Shown: piece by piece, positions 16,328 through 25,693 of the stretch
Numbering within the stretch: position 1 is the first letter of the stretch
How the letters are laid out: each line of letters starts with the position of its first letter
Assembly: GCF_021729865.1 (NCBI RefSeq)
Contig: NZ_CP063400.1
Coordinates: 1,302,001-1,366,000, forward strand
From: Hydrogenophaga sp. SL48
Lineage (GTDB): Bacteria > Pseudomonadota > Gammaproteobacteria > Burkholderiales > Burkholderiaceae_C
DNA length: 64,000 nucleotides
Direction: 5' to 3'
Position numbers and translations under genes: made by a program
The notes under the pieces: generated by a model
The model's database searches: none
Seen by the model: only the letters and a program-made list of their open reading frames with translations
Told to the model about the DNA's origin: nothing

Positions 16328-18235
16328 ATGCTTCACATCACGCTTCCCGACGGTTCACAACGCGAATTTCCCGGTCCGGTCACAGTGGCTGAGGTCGCTG
16401 CCTCCATCGGCACTGGGCTGGCGAAGGCCGCCTTGGCTGGGAAGATCAATGGCAAGGTGGTGGACACCAGTTTTCTGATCACTTCCAACAGCCCGCTGTC
16501 CATCATCACCGCCAAGGACGCCGATGGCCTGGAGGTGATCCGCCACTCCACGGCCCACTTGTTGGCCTATGCGGTGAAAGAGTTGTTTCCTGACGCTCAG
16601 GTGACCATCGGTCCTGTGATCGAGCACGGCTTCTTTTACGACTTTTCATACAAGCGCCCCTTCACGCCCGAAGATTTGGTGGCGATCGAAAAACGCATGA
16701 CCGAACTGGCGAGCAAGGATGAGCCGGTCGTGCGTCGCGTGTTGCCGCGCGACGAGGCTGTGGCCTATTTCAAAGGGCTGGGTGAGCACTACAAGGCCGA
16801 CATCATTGCCAGCATCCCGAGCGGGGAAGATGTGTCGCTGTATCGCGAAGGCAAGTTTGAAGACCTGTGCCGCGGCCCGCACGTGCCGAGCACGGGCAAG
16901 CTCAAGCATTTCAAGCTGATGAAAGTGGCCGGCGCCTACTGGCGCGGCGATCACCGCAACGAGATGCTGCAGCGCATCTACGGCACGGCTTGGGCGACCA
17001 AGGACGAGTTGCAGCAGTACCTGACGATGCTGGAAGAGGCCGAAAAACGCGATCACCGCAAGCTGGGCCGTGAGCTGGATCTGTTTCACATCGATGAACA
17101 CTCGCCGGGCACGGTGTTCTGGCACCCCAAGGGGTGGACCGTTTGGCAAGAGGTTGAGCAGTACATGCGCAAGGTGTATCGCGACAACGGTTACCAGGAG
17201 GTCAAAGGCCCGCAGATTCTGGATCAAGGTCTGTGGGAGAAGACGGGCCACTGGGACAAATACCGTGAGAACATGTTCGTGACCGAGTCGGAGAAGCGTG
17301 ATTACGCTTTGAAGCCGATGAACTGTCCGGGTCATATCATCATCTTCAAGCAGGGCATCAAGAGCTACCGTGATCTTCCGCTGCGTTTTGGCGAGTTCGG
17401 CCAGTGCCACCGCAACGAGCCGTCGGGCGGGCTTCACGGCATCATGCGGGTGCGCGCCTTCACCCAGGACGATGGCCACATTTTCTGTACCGAGGACCAG
17501 ATCCAGGCCGAGGTGGTGGCGTTCACCACGTTGCTGCAGAAGGTCTACAAGGACTTTGGATTCACCGACATCATCTACAAGCTGTCCACCCGTCCCGAAA
17601 AGCGCATTGGCACAGAAGAGAGCTGGGACCGCGCCGAGGCAGCGCTGGCTGAGGGCTTGAAGGCCTCCGGCTGCAACTTCGAGTACTTGCCAGGCGAGGG
17701 CGCCTTCTACGGTCCGAAGATCGAGTACACCTTGAAAGACGCGCTGGGTCGGCCGTGGCAGTGCGGGACCATACAGGTGGACCCGAATCTGCCCGAGCGC
17801 CTGGATGCCGAGTACGTGGGCGAAGATGGCTTGCGCCATCGCCCGATCATGTTGCACCGCGCCATCGTGGGCAGCTTGGAGCGTTTCATCGGGATTCTGA
17901 TCGAGCAGCATGCCGGTGCCTTGCCTGTTTGGCTGGCGCCGGTGCAGGTTGCGGTGCTCAATATCACGGACGCGCAGGCAGATTGCTGTCGCGAAATTGT
18001 CAAATCACTGCAAAATCAAGGGCTTAGGGTCATGACAGACCTGCGCAACGAGAAAATCACGTATAAAATACGGGAGCACGCGTTGCAAAAGCTGCCTTAC
18101 ATCCTCGTCGTGGGCGACAAGGAGAAGGATGCTGGCGCCGTGGCTGTACGGGCGCGGGGTAACAAAGACCTCGGTGTCATGCCGCTGGAAGACTTTTCCA
18201 GACTGATCGCGGCTGACGTTTCATCCAAGGTTTGA
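16328..18235 (+). CDS. thrS: Threonyl-tRNA synthetase
   Basis: ThrRS charges tRNA-Thr and edits Ser-tRNA-Thr. The 635-residue protein has an N-terminal TGS domain (about 1-60), an editing domain, a class II catalytic core with zinc ligand C333 in M-N-C-P-G-H, and a C-terminal anticodon-binding domain. I use ATG 16328 (M-L-H-I-T-L-P-D-G), the family-typical start, although the ribosome site is weak; a start at 16298 would lie inside the terminator hairpin. Expression is probably controlled by the threonine leader and terminator upstream, unlike E. coli, where ThrRS represses its own translation. It heads the translation gene block. Confidence 0.97.
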   Translation: MLHITLPDGSQREFPGPVTVAEVAASIGTGLAKAALAGKINGKVVDTSFLITSNSPLSIITAKDADGLEVIRHSTAHLLAYAVKELFPDAQVTIGPVIEHGFFYDFSYKRPFTPEDLVAIEKRMTELASKDEPVVRRVLPRDEAVAYFKGLGEHYKADIIASIPSGEDVSLYREGKFEDLCRGPHVPSTGKLKHFKLMKVAGAYWRGDHRNEMLQRIYGTAWATKDELQQYLTMLEEAEKRDHRKLGRELDLFHIDEHSPGTVFWHPKGWTVWQEVEQYMRKVYRDNGYQEVKGPQILDQGLWEKTGHWDKYRENMFVTESEKRDYALKPMNCPGHIIIFKQGIKSYRDLPLRFGEFGQCHRNEPSGGLHGIMRVRAFTQDDGHIFCTEDQIQAEVVAFTTLLQKVYKDFGFTDIIYKLSTRPEKRIGTEESWDRAEAALAEGLKASGCNFEYLPGEGAFYGPKIEYTLKDALGRPWQCGTIQVDPNLPERLDAEYVGEDGLRHRPIMLHRAIVGSLERFIGILIEQHAGALPVWLAPVQVAVLNITDAQADCCREIVKSLQNQGLRVMTDLRNEKITYKIREHALQKLPYILVVGDKEKDAGAVAVRARGNKDLGVMPLEDFSRLIAADVSSKV

Positions 18236-18343
18236 ATTCAAACATCCGGTTGATCCCTCTGCGGCTGCTGCGCACTTCGCAGATGCTTTGGGGCGCCGAG
18301 GGGTGGCCCGCTTGTCATTTCTGCCCACACAAAGGAATTCACC

Positions 18344-18952
18344 ATAGCTACCAACTTTCGCGACCGCCGCCAACGCGAAGAGCGCGCACACCGACTGAAC
18401 CGTGAAATCATGGCTCCGGAGGTTCGTCTCAACGGGCCCGAAAACGAGCCGCTGGGCATTGTCAGTCTGATGGATGCGCTGCGCATGGCCGGTGAGCTGG
18501 ATGTGGATCTGGTTGAAATTGCCGCCACCGCTGTGCCACCCGTGTGTCGCCTGATGGACTACGGCAAGTTCAAGTACCAGGAACAGAAAAAGGCGGCAGA
18601 AGCCAAGGCCAAGCAGACGGTCATCGAGATCAAGGAAATCAAGTTTCGCCCGGGCACCGATGACGGTGACTACAACATCAAGATGCGCAACATTCGGCGC
18701 TTTCTCGATGATGGAGACAAATGCAAGATCACGCTGCGCTTTCGTGGCCGCGAGATCACGCACCAGGAACTGGGTTTGGCCTTGCTCAATCGCATCCGTG
18801 ATGAGCTTGCCGATTCGATTGTGATCGAGCAGTTTCCCAAGCTCGAAGGGCGCCAGATGATCATGATGATCGCGCCCGGGCGCAAAAAGGCTGGTGGTGG
18901 CGCGCCCAAGGCAGAGGCCGCAGCGCAAAGCACCGAGCAGTCGGCGTCTTGA
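18344..18952 (+). CDS. infC: Translation initiation factor IF-3, ATA start codon
   Basis: IF-3 binds the 30S subunit, prevents subunit joining and rejects non-standard start codons. The 202-residue sequence reads (M)A-T-N-F-R-D-R-R, with both domains and the linker [12 protein letters not shown] intact. The only start that includes the conserved N terminus is ATA at 18344, seven bases after AAAGGA. No ATG, GTG or TTG occurs in frame before it. A rare start is expected for infC, since IF-3 limits its own synthesis that way; E. coli uses AUU. An annotation starting at ATG 18410 would lose 22 residues. Confidence 0.93.
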   Translation: MATNFRDRRQREERAHRLNREIMAPEVRLNGPENEPLGIVSLMDALRMAGELDVDLVEIAATAVPPVCRLMDYGKFKYQEQKKAAEAKAKQTVIEIKEIKFRPGTDDGDYNIKMRNIRRFLDDGDKCKITLRFRGREITHQELGLALLNRIRDELADSIVIEQFPKLEGRQMIMMIAPGRKKAGGGAPKAEAAAQSTEQSAS

Positions 18953-19036
18953 GCGGGGTCTGAATCAACAAGATTGAACGGGCAGGGTAGTCTCCTGCCG
19001 GTTTGAGGCTCATGGTGAAAGCTGTGGTGCCGAATA

Positions 19037-19056
19037 GAAAGGCCGAAAGGCTTTTC
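19037..19056 (+). other. Hairpin in the rpmI leader
   Basis: GAAAGGCC (19037-19044) and GGCTTTTC (19049-19056) pair around GAAA with one G-U pair, about 80 bases before rpmI. rpmI-rplT leaders are often bound by ribosomal protein L20, but I cannot show a match to a known L20 site. Confidence 0.35.
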
Positions 19057-19134
19057 ATCAAAAGTGGCTCGGGGCCAACAAGTCCGCGGAAGGTTCGCGG
19101 CGCCTCACGAGCACAAATGAAAAGGAGCATGTAC

Positions 19135-19338
19135 ATGCCCAAAATGAAGACCAAGAGCAGCGCGAAGAAGCGTTTTCGCGTTCGTCCCGGTGGCACCGTC
19201 AAGCGCGGTCAAGCCTTCAAACGTCACATCCTGACCAAGAAGACCACCAAGAACAAGCGCCATCTGCGTGGTGCGGTGACTGTCCATGAGACCAATATGG
19301 GTCACATGGCACAGATGCTGCCCGGCATGGGCATTTGA
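19135..19338 (+). CDS. rpmI: 50S ribosomal protein L35
   Basis: The 67-residue basic protein has the L35 pattern: [14 protein letters not shown] at the start and a lysine-rich middle. The start at ATG 19135 follows AAGGAG and gives the family length; the longer open frame upstream is not coding. It lies in the conserved infC-rpmI-rplT order, and rplT begins 24 bases later. It is a structural protein of the large ribosomal subunit. Confidence 0.97.
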   Translation: MPKMKTKSSAKKRFRVRPGGTVKRGQAFKRHILTKKTTKNKRHLRGAVTVHETNMGHMAQMLPGMGI

Positions 19339-19362
19339 TCAACGACGAACAAGGAGCTACAC

Positions 19363-19722
19363 ATGCCTCGCGTCAAACGTGGTGTAACGGCACGCGCCCG
19401 TCACAAAAAAGTTCTCGCCCTAGCAAAGGGCTTTCGCGGTCGCCGCGGTAACGTCTTCCGCATCGCCAAACAGGCGGTGATGAAGGCAGGGCAATACGCC
19501 TACCGTGACCGCCGCACCAAGAAGCGCGTCTTCCGTCAGCTGTGGATCGCGCGTATCAACGCCGGTGCACGTGCTTGCGGCCTGACGTACAGCCAGTTCG
19601 CCAATGGCCTGAAGAAGGCTCAGATCGAGATTGACCGCAAGGTCTTGGCCGATCTGGCTGTTAACGACGTTGCTGCTTTCAACAGCATCGTGGAGCAAGT
19701 CAAAGCCAAGCTGGCCGCTTGA
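19363..19722 (+). CDS. rplT: 50S ribosomal protein L20
   Basis: This 119-residue protein matches L20 over its full length, starting M-P-R-V-K-R-G-V and containing the A-K-G-F-R-G-R-R and R-R-T-K-K-R-V-F-R segments. L20 is needed early in 50S assembly and in other bacteria represses rpmI-rplT translation. A stem with a T tract follows before pheS, so the ribosomal protein genes and pheST may be only partly coupled. Confidence 0.98.
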   Translation: MPRVKRGVTARARHKKVLALAKGFRGRRGNVFRIAKQAVMKAGQYAYRDRRTKKRVFRQLWIARINAGARACGLTYSQFANGLKKAQIEIDRKVLADLAVNDVAAFNSIVEQVKAKLAA

Positions 19723-19778
19723 TTCACGGCGGAAGCCGCTGTTGCCCGCAAGGGTGATCGTGGTTTCCCGTCGCTCAA

Positions 19779-19828
19779 AGGGGTTGAGGCTTGAGGGATT
19801 TCCCTCGGTGCTCTCAGCCCCTTTTTTG
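19779..19828 (+). terminator. Stem-loop and T tract between rplT and pheS
   Basis: AGGGGTTGAG (19779-19788) pairs with CTCAGCCCCT (19813-19822) over ten bases with one G-U pair. An inner GAGGG/CCCTC stem extends it, and seven T follow. It ends 22 bases before pheS. No phenylalanine-rich leader frame like E. coli pheM is visible, so a partial terminator is more likely than leader-peptide attenuation. Confidence 0.7.
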
Positions 19829-19850
19829 TTTTGCCAAACACTGAACACAC

Positions 19851-20903
19851 ATGAACGAGTTGGACGCACTGGTTGACAGCGCACGCGCTGGTTTCGCGCA
19901 AGCCGCCACCCCGGCCGATCTGGAAAACGCCAAGGCCCTGTACCTGGGCAAATCGGGCCGCATCACCGAGCTGATGAAGGGCATGGCGGCGCTGCCGGTC
20001 GAAGAAAAGAAAACCCGAGGTGCGGCCATCAACATGGCCAAGCAGGCCATCGAAGCTGCGCTGACCGATCGCCGCCAGGCGCTGGCCGACGCCGAACTCG
20101 AAACCCAGCTCAAGGCCGAAGCGCTGGACGTGACGTTGCCCGGCCGTCAGCGCGGGCAGGGCGGTCTGCACCCCGTGAGCCTGACGCTGGAGCGCATCGA
20201 GGCGATCTTCAGCTCGCAGGGCTTCGAGGTCGCCGAAGGCCCAGAGATCGAATCCGACTGGTTCAATTTCACCGCACTCAACACGCCCGAGGATCATCCG
20301 GCGCGTTCGATGCACGACACTTTTTACGTGGAAGGCGGCAGCGACAAAGCGCCCAACCTGCTGCGCACCCACACCAGCCCGATGCAGATCCGTCACGCGG
20401 TACAGCATGTGAAGCGCCACCGCGCAGCGCTGGACGTCGGCCTGCCCATGCCTGAGATCCGCGTCATCGCGCCGGGTCGCACCTACCGAGTGGACAGCGA
20501 CGCGACGCACTCGCCCATGTTCCACCAGTGCGAAGGCCTATGGATCGGCGAGAACGTGAGTTTCAAGGACCTCAAGGTCGTCTTCACCGACTTCTGCCGC
20601 ACCTTCTTTGAAAGCGACGATCTGGTGCTGCGTTTCCGTCCGAGCTTCTTCCCGTTCACCGAGCCCAGCGCCGAGATCGACATCCAGTTCCAGAGCGGTC
20701 CGCTGGCCGGCCGCTGGCTGGAGGTGGCCGGCTCCGGCGAGGTGCATCCGAACGTGGTGCGCAACATGGGGCTGGATCCTGAACGTTACATCGGCTTCGC
20801 CTTCGGCATGGGCCCGGACCGCCTGACCATGCTGCGCTACGGCGTGAACGACCTGCGCCTCTTTTTCGATGGCGATATCCGCTTCCTCTCGCAGTTCCGC
20901 TGA
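19851..20903 (+). CDS. pheS: Phenylalanyl-tRNA synthetase alpha subunit
   Basis: PheS forms the catalytic half of the (alpha-beta)2 PheRS enzyme. The 350-residue product has the N-terminal coiled coil (about 1-90) and class II motifs in the core, including H-T-S-P-M-Q-I-R and [12 protein letters not shown], with G-S-G-E-V-H-P and the G-M-G-P-D-R motif 3 near the end. pheT starts 18 bases after its stop. The length is family-typical and the start is supported by conserved context. Confidence 0.98.
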   Translation: MNELDALVDSARAGFAQAATPADLENAKALYLGKSGRITELMKGMAALPVEEKKTRGAAINMAKQAIEAALTDRRQALADAELETQLKAEALDVTLPGRQRGQGGLHPVSLTLERIEAIFSSQGFEVAEGPEIESDWFNFTALNTPEDHPARSMHDTFYVEGGSDKAPNLLRTHTSPMQIRHAVQHVKRHRAALDVGLPMPEIRVIAPGRTYRVDSDATHSPMFHQCEGLWIGENVSFKDLKVVFTDFCRTFFESDDLVLRFRPSFFPFTEPSAEIDIQFQSGPLAGRWLEVAGSGEVHPNVVRNMGLDPERYIGFAFGMGPDRLTMLRYGVNDLRLFFDGDIRFLSQFR

Positions 20904-20921
20904 CCTCTTCGGTACGACACG

Positions 20922-23348
20922 ATGCAATTTCCCGAATCCTGGCTGCGTGCCTTCTGCAATCCTTCCCTGACCAGTCAGCAACTCGCCGACACCCTGACCA
21001 TGGCCGGTTTGGAGGTCGAAGAACTGCGCCCGTTTGCGCCTGCTTTCACGGGCGTGGTGGTGGGCCAGATCCTGAGCGCTGATCAACACCCCAATGCCGA
21101 CCGCCTGCGTGTGTGCCAGGTGGACGTGGGGCAAGGTGCTCCGCTGAACATCGTCTGTGGTGCGCCAAACGCCCGCGCCGGCATCAAAATTCCGTGCGCC
21201 ACCGTGGGTGCCTTGCTGCCACCGGGTGAAGACGGCAAAGCCTTCGAGATCAAGCTCGGCAAACTGCGCGGCGTCGAAAGCCAGGGCATGCTGTGCTCGG
21301 CCAAAGAACTGCAGATCTCCGAAGAGAGCAATGGCCTGCTGGAGCTGGGTGACGACGCCGTGATCGGTCGCGACATCCGCGAGCAACTGGCTCTGGACGA
21401 CATGCTGTTCACGCTCAAACTCACACCCAACCTGGCGCACTGCCTGAGCGTGTACGGTATCGCGCGCGAGGTGTCGGCATTGACCGACACGCCGCTGCTG
21501 CAGCCCGAGTTCCCCAAAGTCCCCGTGCAGGTGCAGGACCGCCTGCCGGTGAGCGTGCAGGCACCCGATCTGTGCGGCCGTTTCAGTGGACGCGTGGTGC
21601 GCGGCGTGAACACGAAGGCGCAGACGCCCGCCTGGATGATCGAGCGCCTCGCGCGCTGCGGTCAGCGAAGCATTTCGCCGCTGGTGGACATCTCCAACTA
21701 CGTGATGTTCGAGCTGGGCCGCCCCTCGCACATCTTCGACCTCGACAAGATCCACGGTGGCTTGCAGGTGCGCTGGGGTCGCGAGGGCGAACAGCTCAAA
21801 CTGCTCAATGGCAACACCGTCACGGTCGATGGCGGTGTGGGCGTGATCGCGGACGACAAGGAAGTCGAGTCGCTTGCCGGCATCATGGGCGGCGATGCCA
21901 CAGCCGTCTCGGACGACACGCAGAACATCTTCATCGAAGCTGCTTTCTGGTGGCCCAAGGCCATCGCTGGCCGTTCGCGTCGCTACAACTTCAGCACCGA
22001 TGCCGGTCACCGCTTCGAACGCGGTGTGGATCCGTCCACGACCGTCGAACACGTGGAGCGCATCACGCAGCTGGTGCTGGACATTTGTGGTGGTCAGGCA
22101 GGTCCGTTGGACGATCAGACACTGGCGCTGCCCGAAGGCAAGCCGGTCACCCTGCGCGTCGCGCGTGCGGCCAAGGTCATCGGCATGCCGGTCACGCAAG
22201 CGCAGTGTGCGGGAGCTTTGCGCCGCCTGGGCCTGGACGTGACCGAAGGCGAGGGTACTGTGACCGTGGCTCCGCCTGCCTTCCGTTTCGATCTGCAGAT
22301 CGAGGAAGACCTGATTGAAGAGGTGGCGCGCGTCATCGGCTACGAGCAATTGCCGACCCATCCGCCGCTGGCACCGATCACTGCCAAGCTGCGCGCCGAG
22401 TCCAGGCGAGGCCCGTTTGCTGTGCGCCGTCAGCTGGCGCAACTGGGATACCAGGAAACCATCAACTTCAGCTTCGTGGAAGAGCGCTGGGAGCGCGAAC
22501 TGGCAGGCAATGCCGACCCGATCAGATTGTTGAACCCGATCGCCAGCCAGATGAGCGTGATGCGCTCCTCGCTGCTCGGCAGTCTGATCGCGGTACTCAA
22601 GTTCAACCTGGACCGCAAGGCTCAGCGCGTGCGCCTGTTCGAGCTGGGCCGCGTGTTCCGCAAGGACGCCTCGGTGCCAGACAGCGACACCAGCGTGGCC
22701 GGATTTGATCAGCCCATGCGCGTTGCCGGTCTGGCCTACGGGAGTGTGGACAGCCTTCAGTGGGGCAGCGCTGAACGTGGTGCCGATTTCTTCGACGTGA
22801 AAGGTGATGTGCAAGCGCTGCTGGCGCCGCTGCAACCGGGTTTCAAGCCCGCTGAGCATCCCGCGATGCACCCCGGTCGCTGTGCCAGCGTCTGGCTGGG
22901 CGAACGTTGTGTCGGTCATGTGGGTGAACTGCATCCGAAATGGCGCCAAGCCTACGACCTCACGCAAGCGCCGGTGATGTTCGAACTGGCGCTCGACGCC
23001 GTGCTCCAGCGCGATGTGCCGGTGTTCCAGACCGTGAGTCGCCACCAGCCGGTGGAGCGCGACCTTGCCATTGTGGTCAAGGAGTCGGTGACGCATGCCG
23101 CCGTGGTGGACGCGATCCGCTCTGGCGGAGGCCTCTTGCTGCGCGACGTGGTGCTGTTCGACGTGTACCGACCCAAGCGCTTGGCCGATGGCTCCTTGTC
23201 GGGCGGTTTGACTGCGGACGAGAAGAGTCTGGCGGTGCGACTGACGCTCAACCGTGACGACGCTACACTGACCGAAGAAGAAATCGAGTCAGTGGTCAAA
23301 GACGCGCTCGATGCGCTGTCCCGCCGTGTGCACGCCCGGTTGCGTTGA
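20922..23348 (+). CDS. pheT: Phenylalanyl-tRNA synthetase beta subunit
   Basis: The 808-residue beta subunit has the expected order: an N-terminal EMAP/OB-like tRNA-binding domain (about 40-150), B3/B4 editing domain (about 210-390), B5 domain, class II-like core and a C-terminal FDX-ACB anticodon-binding domain (about 710-808). It recognises tRNA-Phe and hydrolyses Tyr-tRNA-Phe. It is cotranscribed with pheS, and ihfA follows after 38 bases, as in enteric bacteria. Confidence 0.98.
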   Translation: MQFPESWLRAFCNPSLTSQQLADTLTMAGLEVEELRPFAPAFTGVVVGQILSADQHPNADRLRVCQVDVGQGAPLNIVCGAPNARAGIKIPCATVGALLPPGEDGKAFEIKLGKLRGVESQGMLCSAKELQISEESNGLLELGDDAVIGRDIREQLALDDMLFTLKLTPNLAHCLSVYGIAREVSALTDTPLLQPEFPKVPVQVQDRLPVSVQAPDLCGRFSGRVVRGVNTKAQTPAWMIERLARCGQRSISPLVDISNYVMFELGRPSHIFDLDKIHGGLQVRWGREGEQLKLLNGNTVTVDGGVGVIADDKEVESLAGIMGGDATAVSDDTQNIFIEAAFWWPKAIAGRSRRYNFSTDAGHRFERGVDPSTTVEHVERITQLVLDICGGQAGPLDDQTLALPEGKPVTLRVARAAKVIGMPVTQAQCAGALRRLGLDVTEGEGTVTVAPPAFRFDLQIEEDLIEEVARVIGYEQLPTHPPLAPITAKLRAESRRGPFAVRRQLAQLGYQETINFSFVEERWERELAGNADPIRLLNPIASQMSVMRSSLLGSLIAVLKFNLDRKAQRVRLFELGRVFRKDASVPDSDTSVAGFDQPMRVAGLAYGSVDSLQWGSAERGADFFDVKGDVQALLAPLQPGFKPAEHPAMHPGRCASVWLGERCVGHVGELHPKWRQAYDLTQAPVMFELALDAVLQRDVPVFQTVSRHQPVERDLAIVVKESVTHAAVVDAIRSGGGLLLRDVVLFDVYRPKRLADGSLSGGLTADEKSLAVRLTLNRDDATLTEEEIESVVKDALDALSRRVHARLR

Positions 23349-23386
23349 GTTGGCATTGAGTCTCAGAACAAACGAGGAGAACCTTC

Positions 23387-23713
23387 ATGGAACTTGCCGT
23401 CGAAAGCTTGGAAACTCCAGCGCTGACCAAGGCCCAACTGGCTGAGTTGCTGTTTGACCAGATCGGTCTGAACAAACGCGAATCGAAAGACATGATTGAC
23501 GCGTTCTTTGATCTCATCACCGACAGCTTGGTGGAAGGCACCGACGTGAAGATTTCGGGTTTTGGCAACTTCCAGATCCGCACAAAGGCCCCCCGACCGG
23601 GTCGCAATCCCCGCACGGGAGAACCCGTAGCGATTGAAGCCCGTCGAGTGGTCACCTTCCACGCCAGCCCCAAGCTCAAGGAACAGGTTCAGACGGCCGT
23701 GATCGGAAGTTGA
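23387..23713 (+). CDS. ihfA: Integration host factor alpha subunit
   Basis: IHF-alpha pairs with IHF-beta to bend DNA at specific sites for transcription, replication and recombination. The 108-residue protein has the HU/IHF fold pattern, with G-F-G-N-F-Q-I-R, the DNA-contacting arm G-R-N-P-R-T-G-E-P and the alpha-subunit spacing. It is slightly longer at the N terminus ([15 protein letters not shown]) than E. coli IHF. It ends the thrS-to-ihfA gene block and is followed by an intrinsic terminator. Confidence 0.97.
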   Translation: MELAVESLETPALTKAQLAELLFDQIGLNKRESKDMIDAFFDLITDSLVEGTDVKISGFGNFQIRTKAPRPGRNPRTGEPVAIEARRVVTFHASPKLKEQVQTAVIGS

Positions 23714-23740
23714 CGGCAATCCCCTTCAAGCACAAATAAG

Positions 23741-23771
23741 AAAAACGGTGACTTTTGTCACCGTTTTTTTT
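23741..23771 (+). terminator. Terminator after ihfA
   Basis: AAAAACGGTGAC (23741-23752) and its exact complement (23757-23768) enclose TTTT and run into eight T. Confidence 0.95.
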
Positions 23772-23913
23772 GGAAGAGCTCGTGACCCAAGTGAGATGAA
23801 ATCTTACTTCTTGTCACAATCGCAACAGTGCTCGCAGAAATTTGTCCCGTGTTGCGCGGACCAGTCATTGTTAGAGTAAATTTCAAGGTTCGGTTTGTAC
23901 CGCTTTGATTTTC

Positions 23914-24366
23914 ATGGAAAAAACCCTCCCACCCATACCGGCCAAGCGCTACTTCACCATCGGTGAAGTGGGCGAACTGTGTGGCGTCAAACCGCATGTG
24001 CTGCGGTACTGGGAGCAAGAATTTACCCAGTTGCGGCCGATGAAGCGCCGGGGTAACCGCCGCTACTACCAGCACCATGAAGTACTCATGATCCGGCGCA
24101 TCCGCGAACTGCTGTACGACCAGGGTTTCACCATCAGCGGTGCACGCAACAAGCTGCAAGAGCTGGTGCAATCCGAACGTGACCGGCGGCGGACTGACGA
24201 CGAGGACACGGTCGATGTGGTTGACTTTGGTATGGCCGTTGGTACAGGTGATGAAATCGTTGACGCGCCGATTGCCGAAGTTCCCTTTGCCATTCCCGTG
24301 TCGGCGTTGATCGGCATGCGGCGCGAACTTATGGAAATTCGCGAGCTTCTGAGTCTTCAAGTCTGA
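23914..24366 (+). CDS. MerR-family transcriptional regulator
   Basis: The 150-residue protein has a MerR helix-turn-helix and wing at about 14-80: Y-F-T-I-G-E-V-G-E-L-C-G-V, then V-L-R-Y-W-E-Q-E-F and R-R-Y-Y. The C-terminal part is short and acidic with no cysteine set for metal sensing, so the effector is unknown. MerR genes of this type commonly follow ihfA in proteobacteria. I chose ATG 23914 over a TTG nine bases upstream. A terminator separates it from ihfA. Confidence 0.9.
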   Translation: MEKTLPPIPAKRYFTIGEVGELCGVKPHVLRYWEQEFTQLRPMKRRGNRRYYQHHEVLMIRRIRELLYDQGFTISGARNKLQELVQSERDRRRTDDEDTVDVVDFGMAVGTGDEIVDAPIAEVPFAIPVSALIGMRRELMEIRELLSLQV

Positions 24367-24384
24367 ATTGCTCCAATTACTGGC

Positions 24385-24390
24385 TATAAT
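24385..24390 (+). promoter_or_regulatory. -10 element of the tRNA-Pro gene
   Basis: TATAAT occurs 11 bases before the tRNA. The -35 region is weak. The hexamer is a consensus match and correctly placed for a stable RNA promoter. Confidence 0.6.
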
Positions 24391-24401
24391 GTGAGGCTTG
24401 T

Positions 24402-24478
24402 CGGCGTGTAGCGCAGCCTGGTAGCGCACTTGCATGGGGTGCAAGGGGTCGCGAGTTCGAATCCCGCCACGCCGACCA
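24402..24478 (+). tRNA. tRNA-Pro (anticodon GGG)
   Basis: The acceptor stem CGGCGTG pairs with CACGCCG, followed by an encoded ACCA tail. The D arm is GCGC...GCGC around AGCCTGGTA. The anticodon stem CTTGC/GCAAG encloses ATGGGGT, giving GGG at positions 34-36. The T arm has GTTCGAAT with one mismatched pair. A TATAAT precedes the gene and a terminator follows. GGG reads CCC and CCU proline codons. Confidence 0.97.
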
Positions 24479-24488
24479 AAAACGCAAT

Positions 24489-24520
24489 AAGCCCGGAGTC
24501 TCACGACTCCGGGCTTTTTT
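24489..24520 (+). terminator. Terminator after tRNA-Pro
   Basis: AAGCCCGGAGTC and GACTCCGGGCTT form a twelve-base perfect stem around TCAC, followed by T-rich sequence. Confidence 0.95.
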
Positions 24521-24683
24521 GTTTTTTCCTCTGCGTTCGAGCGACAAACTCCCAGAAATCACGGTCCCACAGCACCTGGCCTCTGACCAGTCGTCCGCGA
24601 TGGAGCCTCAACGCTCCGTGAAACAACGACCGCAACGCGCGAAGACTCCAGTGCCATCTCCTGCATGCAGGCGCACCAAGCAG

Positions 24684-25658
24684 CTATGGCTTGAACGTCA
24701 GTTTGGCCTCGGTGGCGATGCGGCGGTACACCGTCATGTCTTGCTGCACCGAGGTGGCCAGGGCTGCAGGGGGGCCGCCTGCTGCGGTGATGCCCAGGTC
24801 CTCCAGTTGTTTCACCAGCGTGGGATCTGCCAGCGCGGCGTTCACCGCCTTGTTGAGCTTTTCTAACAGCGGGGCGGGGGTTCCGGGCGGTGCGAACAGA
24901 CCCAGCCAGGAGCTCAGGACGTACTCTTTCAGGCCGCTCTCTGCCGCCGTGGGGACGCCGGGCAGGCGCGGGTCGCGGTGCTTGCCCGTGACCGCGATGA
25001 TCTTCACCTTGCCCGCGTCGGCGTACGACTTGGCGGTCGCGTCGAAGGTCAGGTCCAGCACCCCACCGGCGACATCGATGATGGCGGCCGAAGTGGACTT
25101 GTACGGCACATGGACCATCTCCGTGCCGGTGAGCCGCTGGAAGAACTCACCGGCAAAGTGGGCCCCGCTGCCCATGCCCGCGCTGCCGTAGCTCAGCTGG
25201 CCGGGGTTTTTCCTGGCGTGGGCGATGAACTCGCCGAGTGTGTTGACGGGCAACCGGGCGCTCACCACGACGGGCAGACCGTACGTGCCCACCAGGGCCA
25301 CGGGCATCAGTGCTTTCACCGGGTCGTACTTCACCGTCGAGTCCGTGATGGGCAGGATGGTGTAGCTGGGATTGGTGAAGAGCAGGGTCATGCCGTCCGG
25401 GTCGGCGCGCATGACGGTCTCGGAGCCGATGCGCGAACCCGCACCCGGCCGGTTCTCGATGACCATGGTCAACGCCAGCGACTTCGACACGCGGTCCAGG
25501 ACGCCCCGCGCCACCTGGTCGGTGATGCCGCCCGCCACGAAGGGCACGACCACCTTGATCACGTTGGCGCCGGATTGCGCCAACGCCGCAGTCGTCGGGC
25601 CGAGCACAGCCGCACCGACGAGTGCTTTCAGCAGGCGACGTTTGGATGGATGGAACAT
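24684..25658 (-). CDS. Bug-family (TctC-like) periplasmic substrate-binding protein
   Basis: The 324-residue protein starts at ATG 25658 after AAGGAG and has a signal peptide ending near A-L-A-Q. The mature protein has the Bug-family features V-V-P-F-V-A-G-G near the start, E-N-R-P-G-A-G, and G-S-A-G-M-G-S-G-A-H. Bug receptors are very numerous in Comamonadaceae and bind carboxylates or amino acids for tripartite transporters. No membrane subunits (TctA/TctB) lie nearby, so this is an orphan receptor. It is the last gene of the minus-strand catabolic run and probably binds the pathway substrate or a relative. Confidence 0.92.
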   Translation of the reverse strand: MFHPSKRRLLKALVGAAVLGPTTAALAQSGANVIKVVVPFVAGGITDQVARGVLDRVSKSLALTMVIENRPGAGSRIGSETVMRADPDGMTLLFTNPSYTILPITDSTVKYDPVKALMPVALVGTYGLPVVVSARLPVNTLGEFIAHARKNPGQLSYGSAGMGSGAHFAGEFFQRLTGTEMVHVPYKSTSAAIIDVAGGVLDLTFDATAKSYADAGKVKIIAVTGKHRDPRLPGVPTAAESGLKEYVLSSWLGLFAPPGTPAPLLEKLNKAVNAALADPTLVKQLEDLGITAAGGPPAALATSVQQDMTVYRRIATEAKLTFKP

Positions 25659-25693
25659 GGAAGTCTCCTTGTTGTGATTCGAAAACAGGACGA

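Noticed and set aside
19723..19850. pheM-like leader peptide before pheS
   Set aside because: I read all frames of the gap. None gives a short Phe-rich frame with a stop before the terminator.
20538..23096. 852-codon open frame on the minus strand
   Set aside because: It is the complement of pheS and pheT, with His/Gln/Val-rich shadow composition and no recognisable motif.
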